Of a stretch of 64,000 bases of DNA, positions 59,601 to 64,000 are shown one piece after another. Position 1 is the stretch's first letter, and the number at the start of each line of letters is the position of its first letter. Source of the DNA: Lachnospiraceae bacterium (GTDB taxonomy: Bacteria > Bacillota > Clostridia > Lachnospirales > Lachnospiraceae); the NCBI GenBank assembly GCA_017615545.1, contig JAFZZY010000067.1, positions 1 through 64,000 of the forward strand, read 5' to 3'. The notes below the pieces were generated by a model. The model searched no databases, was not told the origin of the DNA, and saw only the letters and a list, made by a program, of their open reading frames with translations. Made by a program: the position numbers and the translations under genes.

Positions 59601-61478
59601 CTATCGGCCGAAATACAGATCCAGGCCGTTCATAATGCCGACGACCATCTTCACCTGATACTCCGGAGATGCCATGTTCGCATCTTCAGCCAGGTTCGTC
59701 ATATAGCCCATCTCGATGGTGGTCGTGGGGATCGTCGAGAAATTGATACCCGTCATGGTGTCTGTATAGTAGATGTTGTTGTTCTTCGCTCCGGTCGATA
59801 CGCAGAACGCGTCGATCACGCATCTGCTGAGGAGTTCGGAAGCTGCGATGACATCTGCCGAAAGGTACGGGTTCTTCTTCGAAGGGGACAATGTCTCCGC
59901 GCCCGCCTTATTCGAATCGTTCGATCCATTCGCATGCACGCGGACCATAACGGCCGCGCCGGATGCGTTTGCGCGCTGTGCACGCTGCATGTTGCTGATG
60001 TCGACTTCCTGTGCCTCACGGATCATGAGCACATTGTAGCCACGCGCCAAAAGTGCGTCCTTCAGCTGGATGCTGACGATCAGGTTGAGCATGGACTCTG
60101 CCAGTCCGGTCGCGCGTCCGCTGGTTCCGGCACTGACCTTTGCCTTCATGGTCGTGCTGCCGGGACCGTTCGGCTCGGTCTCGGTATTGGACTTCGACTG
60201 ATGTCCGGCGTCGATCGCGATCAGCGGTCCGCCATTGCCCGTATATAAAGTTCCGTTTTCAGTCACTTTTTTAGTGATCCTGCCAACCGACCAGGTCGGA
60301 GTCGCAGGCTGGTTCGGCTGGTTCGGCTGCTCCGTTCCCGCCTCGCCGACAGTCGTTACATATTCCAGGGAAACATAGCCTGTGCGGCCGCCATAGTTAA
60401 CGCGTGCCCACTGGTCGTTTTTGCCGGTGCACTGTACTTCCGTACCCTTATTCAAGACGGTGATGACATTGGCCACGGCATTCGGACCTTCGCGCATACG
60501 CAGGTTCGTGGTCACGCGGATCACCTCGTTGCAATCGGTAAAGCCGGCCTCGTTCGGATTCTCAATGATCTGCGGCTCCGGGTTCACCACTACGGGCGGC
60601 GGCGCTTGTGTCTCCAGCGGAGCGGGCTCCTCTTTCGAAAGGAACTGGGAAGCTACAAAGCCTTCCTGATCTCCGATCACGATGCGGGACCAGTTCTCGC
60701 CGATAGCGGTGCAGTGCACCTTCACGGCACGATCCAGTACCTTGATGACCTTGCCGTCCTTCGACGGGATCTCGCGGAAATTCAATTTATCAGTCGTGTA
60801 CAACTCCTCATCGCAGACCTGAAGCTTCTCACCGAAGAGGTCAATGATCGGAGCTTCCGTAGATACGAAGTTTGCGGATACGTAGCCCTCCTGGCCATTG
60901 TAAATGACGCGGGACCACTCGTCGCTGCGTCCGGTACGCTGAAGCGGGGTTCCTGCCGGGATCTGCGCCAGGAGTTTACCCGACGTCGACGGCTTATCGC
61001 GGAAGTTCAAAATCGTCATCCTGGGGGTTGCGTACACCAGTTCGTTGCAGTTCTCGAAGGCAATGATCTTCTCGGGAGCGGTCGTTTCTTCCGGCTTCGT
61101 CTCCGCGGGTGTCGTCTCCTCCGGCTTGCTTTCCGCAGGCGCGCTCGTCTCATCCTCGCCGCTCTTCGTCACATCTTCCGTAGAAGCTTCGGTTCCCTTA
61201 GCATCCTTCGTATCCAGATACGGGGAAGCCTCACCGGTCGGATCGCTGCCGATCGTTATGTCAATGACCGCATCGTCCGTGCCTGCCGGCTTCGAAGGGT
61301 CACCGTTTTGCTGAGCCTGACTCGAAGGCTCGGTTCCTGCTGTAGTTTCAGTGTCGGATTTGGATCCGCATGCGGTAAGCGACAAAATGAAAAAAAGCAG
61401 AAGAATCGGAAGAATCCTTCTCACCCCGTTCTTGGCTGCTTTTCTCACGCGACTTACCATGGAATTGTTCTCTCTCAT
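59601..61478 (-). CDS. N-acetylmuramoyl-L-alanine amidase lipoprotein with three SH3 domains
   Basis: 625 residues: a lipoprotein signal (RRILPILLLFFILSLTAC, lipobox LTAC), a Thr/Glu/Ser-rich stretch to about 140, three SH3 domains (about 142-205, 215-280 and 315-380; TNLRMREGPNAVANVITVLNKGTEVQCTGKNDQW is typical), then Amidase_3 (415-625) with zinc and catalytic residues in IAIDAGHQSKSN (His), GRATGLAESMLN (Glu), VRVHANGSND (His) and TTIEMGYMTN (Glu). Cleaves the lactyl-alanine bond of peptidoglycan. AGGAGA precedes the ATG. Confidence 0.92.
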   Translation of the reverse strand: MRENNSMVSRVRKAAKNGVRRILPILLLFFILSLTACGSKSDTETTAGTEPSSQAQQNGDPSKPAGTDDAVIDITIGSDPTGEASPYLDTKDAKGTEASTEDVTKSGEDETSAPAESKPEETTPAETKPEETTAPEKIIAFENCNELVYATPRMTILNFRDKPSTSGKLLAQIPAGTPLQRTGRSDEWSRVIYNGQEGYVSANFVSTEAPIIDLFGEKLQVCDEELYTTDKLNFREIPSKDGKVIKVLDRAVKVHCTAIGENWSRIVIGDQEGFVASQFLSKEEPAPLETQAPPPVVVNPEPQIIENPNEAGFTDCNEVIRVTTNLRMREGPNAVANVITVLNKGTEVQCTGKNDQWARVNYGGRTGYVSLEYVTTVGEAGTEQPNQPNQPATPTWSVGRITKKVTENGTLYTGNGGPLIAIDAGHQSKSNTETEPNGPGSTTMKAKVSAGTSGRATGLAESMLNLIVSIQLKDALLARGYNVLMIREAQEVDISNMQRAQRANASGAAVMVRVHANGSNDSNKAGAETLSPSKKNPYLSADVIAASELLSRCVIDAFCVSTGAKNNNIYYTDTMTGINFSTIPTTTIEMGYMTNLAEDANMASPEYQVKMVVGIMNGLDLYFGR

Positions 61479-61504
61479 GTTAGTCTCCTATGATTCTGTT
61501 CTTA

Positions 61505-62077
61505 TTATTCCGCTTTCGCCTCTTCTGCCTCTTCCTTCTTCTCAGGATCTTCGGCAGCTCCTGCATCGCTCGATGCAGTTACCTCTGATAGGTCGTATCT
61601 TTTTACCAACTCTTCTTCCAACTCGGAGAAATCCTTTTTGGACTGTGCGAGCTTATCGCGAAGGACGTCCAGCTTATTCAAAGACTCAGAGATCAATGTT
61701 CTGTACGGCTTTGACTCTTTGTATTTACTCCAGGTTGCATTATAACGGAGTGCCCCGGGCAACCTCATCATGGCCCAGCCGAAGCACACCATTGCTACAA
61801 CGTCCAAAACGATCTGAAGGATCAGACCTGCAGTTGCATCGAGGCTCGTCGTCGGAACCTGCGACACGAGGACGCTGAACATCAACAAGAAGATCGCGCA
61901 AAGGCAGAGGATCATAAACATCTGTCTGCGATTTCCCTGTGTGTTAACTACTTTCTGCGCGAAGCGTTCTTCTCTTCCCAGCTCATCGAGCAGGCGCAAA
62001 CGCTCCTCACGCATCTTGACGAGTTTTTCCTTTAACTCATCTGAAATACCCTTCTCCAATTCATCTTCCCGGCTCAT
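61505..62077 (-). CDS. Unknown two-helix membrane protein with coiled-coil ends
   Basis: 190 residues: charged helical start (LKEKLVKMREERLRLLDELGREERFAQ), two membrane helices (about 54-75 and 85-105), then a long coiled coil (LISESLNKLDVLRDKLAQSKKDFSELEEELVKRYD) and an acidic Ala/Glu tail. No known family recognised. First gene of the operon with the amidase; the ATG at 62077 is chosen because GGCGGA lies 7 nt upstream. Possibly a scaffold in envelope assembly, from context only. Confidence 0.6.
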   Translation of the reverse strand: MSREDELEKGISDELKEKLVKMREERLRLLDELGREERFAQKVVNTQGNRRQMFMILCLCAIFLLMFSVLVSQVPTTSLDATAGLILQIVLDVVAMVCFGWAMMRLPGALRYNATWSKYKESKPYRTLISESLNKLDVLRDKLAQSKKDFSELEEELVKRYDLSEVTASSDAGAAEDPEKKEEAEEAKAE

Positions 62078-62163
62078 ATACACATCCGCCTTTCGAAAAA
62101 TTCGTTACCCGCCGACTTACGCCGCGGCGTAACCTGCTAAATTCTTCCAATTTTCTACTCTTT

Positions 62164-62192
62164 ATTATACTTGAATCCTTACATAATTGCAA
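62164..62192 (-). promoter_or_regulatory. Promoter of the membrane protein-amidase-ABC-trxB operon
   Basis: On the minus strand TTGCAA (62187-62192), a 17-bp spacer and TATAAT (62164-62169). Confidence 0.75.
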
Positions 62193-62271
62193 GTGCTTTC
62201 TAAAATTATATCGGTTTTTCCCCTTTTCGGGCTCTCCTTCGCGGAGCCTTCCGTGAAAATGTGAACTATTA

Positions 62272-62300
62272 TTGCTTTATTCCGCCGTTTGTGATATAAT
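62272..62300 (+). promoter_or_regulatory. Promoter of the leucine-rich-repeat gene
   Basis: TTGCTT (62272-62277), a 17-bp spacer and TATAAT (62295-62300), about 70 bp before the start. Confidence 0.65.
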
Positions 62301-62370
62301 CATTCCAGTATATTTTTGAGAACAAAAACCCGATCCGTGCATGGGTTTTTGAGCACATGGAGGTACCTCT

Positions 62371-63318
62371 ATGGGTAATAACGACTATTACGAGACATTG
62401 GCCGCCGGAACTGCAACGTTCCCGAGCAATGCCACTTCTTTGAATCTGTGGAACAATAATATCACCAATCTGAGCATCTTGCAGGGTTGCGACGAGCTTC
62501 GCGTTTTGAACCTCTCGGATAATCCCATCGAGAGTCTCGAGCCGTTGAAGAAACTGACGAAACTCGAGGAACTGGATCTCTCGGTCTGCGAACTCCAGAC
62601 CATCGAGCACCTGTCGGAACTTCGTTCTTTGAAGAAACTGAATGTTTCCTCGAACGATATCGAGGATTTCTCCGATCTCGGCGCATTGACCCAGCTCGAG
62701 CAGCTCGACATCTCCTACAACCAGTGTACGGAGATCGCTTCGCTTGCGTTCCTGAGTAATCTGACCCGCCTGGTCATCAGTTCCAATCACGTTGCGAACC
62801 TGAAGGCGATCATCGACCTGAACGCTTTGGAGTATCTGGAGGCTTCCTTCAACGAGCTTCGCGATTTTCCGGACATTTCTTCCATGTCGAATTTGCGTCA
62901 CCTGGATCTTTCGTTCAACCACATCCGCGACGTCAACGTGCAGTTCATTCCGACCACGCTTCGTTTCCTGGATCTCTCCAACAACTCGATCCGTTTTAAT
63001 GGCGACCTGCGTTGGATGAACAGTCTGGAGACGCTGAACCTGGCGAATAACAACCTGACCACCACGGACGCGGTGGTCCACCTGAAGCGCATCAAACGAC
63101 TCGATCTCTCCGGTAACCGCATCACGAACGTCGATGCCCTGACCGAACTCGAGACCCTCGAGGAACTCGATCTCTCGGACAATGAGATCAAAAACATCAG
63201 TTTGTTGTACAAACTGCCGCACTTAAAGCGCCTGAACCTCTCCGGCAACCCCGAAGATGTTGGCAAGCAGGCCTTCTATCTGCGCGTGCAGATGCCGAAA
63301 TGCGAGATCATCGTATGA
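62371..63318 (+). CDS. Leucine-rich-repeat protein without export signal
   Basis: 315 residues, nearly all made of 22-residue LRRs of the internalin type (LxxLxxLdLSxNxIxxxxxL), about eleven units, such as LRVLNLSDNPIESLEPLKKL and LEELDLSDNEIKNISLLYKL. No signal peptide, membrane helix or wall anchor, so it is predicted to be cytoplasmic. The last 20 residues depart from the pattern. GGAGGTACCTCT precedes the ATG. Its binding partner is unknown. Confidence 0.85.
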   Translation: MGNNDYYETLAAGTATFPSNATSLNLWNNNITNLSILQGCDELRVLNLSDNPIESLEPLKKLTKLEELDLSVCELQTIEHLSELRSLKKLNVSSNDIEDFSDLGALTQLEQLDISYNQCTEIASLAFLSNLTRLVISSNHVANLKAIIDLNALEYLEASFNELRDFPDISSMSNLRHLDLSFNHIRDVNVQFIPTTLRFLDLSNNSIRFNGDLRWMNSLETLNLANNNLTTTDAVVHLKRIKRLDLSGNRITNVDALTELETLEELDLSDNEIKNISLLYKLPHLKRLNLSGNPEDVGKQAFYLRVQMPKCEIIV

Positions 63319-63344
63319 CGTATTTGTCGCTCATATCATAATAC

Positions 63345-63380
63345 AAGCCCGGCGGAGAGCTGCTCTCCCGCCGGGCTTTT
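63345..63380 (+). terminator. Terminator between the LRR gene and the DUF5131 gene
   Basis: AAGCCCGGCGG and CCGCCGGGCTT form an 11-bp stem extended by AGAG and CTCT with one bulge, then TTGCTTTTCTT. Also usable on the minus strand. Confidence 0.88.
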
Positions 63381-63393
63381 GCTTTTCTTATTA

Positions 63394-64000
63394 TCACTCC
63401 ATGTCCAGGCCTGCTTTGTGTGCCTGCGAATGTTGCAGGGGACGCGGGATCTTGTAGATCTTTCCGTCCTTCAGAAGCTTCGCACCGGTCTGGTGGTAGT
63501 AGAAGGCGATTCCGTTTTCTTTACACTGTGTGTGCAGGTCCTTCACCCAGGCGTAGTCGCAGATGCGGGCTTCGGCGCCGGATTCTCCTCCGACGGAAAC
63601 ATACTTCAGGATAGGACTTCCATTGGCCGCCCGATAGTCGGCGATGTATTTCCGAAGGTCCACGTGGGACAGCATGGGCTCCACCATCACCGAATGGTGA
63701 TGCAGCGGAAGTGCCAGGTAGATGGGCAGGCGTCGGTCGGCCATCTCCTGATTTTCACAGGTGACGGCGATGGTGACGTGCTCCCAGCCGGGGCCCCAGT
63801 CCGCGGGCAGGTGTTCAGCGATGCGCTCAGGCCGCTTTGTGATCATGAAGAAGGTACAGTCCCTTCGCTCACGCATCATGTCCCAGGCATCCTCCCGCCA
63901 CGCATCCGCGTCGCGGTGAAAGAAGTCCGAAGAAAAGCAGGTGAAGATGTGCGATCCGTGCGGGATCTTGTATCTCCCCTTATTCTTTCCGGAGCGCAGG
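63394..64000 (-). CDS. DUF5131 (phage Gp37/Gp68-like) protein, 5' end missing
   Basis: At least 202 residues remain; the gene runs past the window's right edge. The frame reads through RSGKNKGRYKIPHGSHIF, SSDFFHRDADAWREDAWDMM, then FFMITKRPERIAEHLPADWGPGWEHVTIAVTCENQEMADRRLP and YVSVGGESGAEARICDYAWVKDLHTQC. This is the DUF5131 or Gp37/Gp68 family, a radical-SAM-like fold found in phages and many bacteria, with unknown reaction. The missing part should contain the N-terminal cysteine motif. No other phage genes are near. Confidence 0.8.
   Translation of the reverse strand, partial: LRSGKNKGRYKIPHGSHIFTCFSSDFFHRDADAWREDAWDMMRERRDCTFFMITKRPERIAEHLPADWGPGWEHVTIAVTCENQEMADRRLPIYLALPLHHHSVMVEPMLSHVDLRKYIADYRAANGSPILKYVSVGGESGAEARICDYAWVKDLHTQCKENGIAFYYHQTGAKLLKDGKIYKIPRPLQHSQAHKAGLDME

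Noticed and set aside
63394-64000. Prophage at the right end
   Set aside because: DUF5131 genes also occur alone in bacterial chromosomes, and no other phage-type gene is visible before the edge.
1-64000. rRNA or tRNA genes
   Set aside because: No conserved rRNA segments and no cloverleaf with a TTCGA T-loop and CCA-adjacent stem were recognised in the intergenic regions.

Overview
The window looks like chromosome of a Gram-positive anaerobe of class Clostridia, most likely Lachnospiraceae. The protein families point that way: Rex, long-form HPF, MecA, DUF1836, an Eda-VOC fusion, a TetM-like GTPase fused to a NYN nuclease domain, a chorismate mutase-AroE-AroK fusion, and SH3/NlpC-P60 wall hydrolases. 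So do consensus TTGACA-17-TATAAT promoters, AGGAGG ribosome binding sites and moderate GC. Most genes lie on the minus strand. I saw no rRNA, tRNA, CRISPR array, transposase or integrase.

Layout, left to right. 190-4045 (minus) is flippase-rex-nnr, read from a promoter carrying a candidate Rex operator; azlC-azlD diverges from it. 5438-7138 holds two related BI-1-like membrane proteins. 7256-10650 (minus) is hydrolase-proA-glycosyltransferase plus a possible small ORF. Just upstream lies a 5-copy, 64-bp tandem array of dyad-symmetric repeats. 11912-16158 encodes two MacB-type ATPase-permease fusions behind a strong promoter with a perfect 11-bp inverted repeat. 16495-18144 is a plus-strand ABC-F protein of the YkpA/YbiT type.

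18207-21888 is an AT-richer insert bounded by two 98-bp direct repeats (97/98 identical). Each repeat carries the 3' end and terminator of the ABC-F gene. The insert encodes a membrane-anchored papain-fold cysteine peptidase, an unknown membrane-anchored protein and an ABC-2-type exporter. I consider it the best candidate for an undescribed system.

21914-33046 is a nearly complete aromatic amino acid operon: pheA-aroF-tyrA-aroB-aroA-aroC-(CM-aroE-aroK)-aroQ, followed by an RNA methyltransferase and a Dabb protein. It is preceded by an apparently classical attenuator: a 29-codon leader peptide dense in Phe and Tyr codons, then a strong terminator. Between aroC and the CM-aroE-aroK gene lies an array of about thirteen 62-bp dyad-symmetric repeats with no change in phase.

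33064-36735 is hexuronate catabolism (kdgK, eda-VOC, divergent uxaC). 36788-44651 carries an HD-GYP protein, a GH18/SH3 protein, a kinase-like fusion, MecA and a DUF1836 protein. 44688-49883 is secA-prfB-glmM, with the conserved prfB +1 frameshift site. hpf follows at 50693. 51336-62077 is mostly envelope functions: the TetM/NYN fusion, two NlpC/P60 hydrolases with WalR-like boxes at the same place in their promoters, trxB, an orphan ABC ATPase and an amidase lipoprotein. The right end has a cytoplasmic leucine-rich-repeat protein and a DUF5131 gene cut by the window edge.

Across the whole window a 9-mer, GG(G/C/A)(C/A)AATGC, is strongly over-represented and strand-biased whatever the gene direction or reading frame. 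All calls are by reading the sequence and recalling protein families; nothing was searched or computed.
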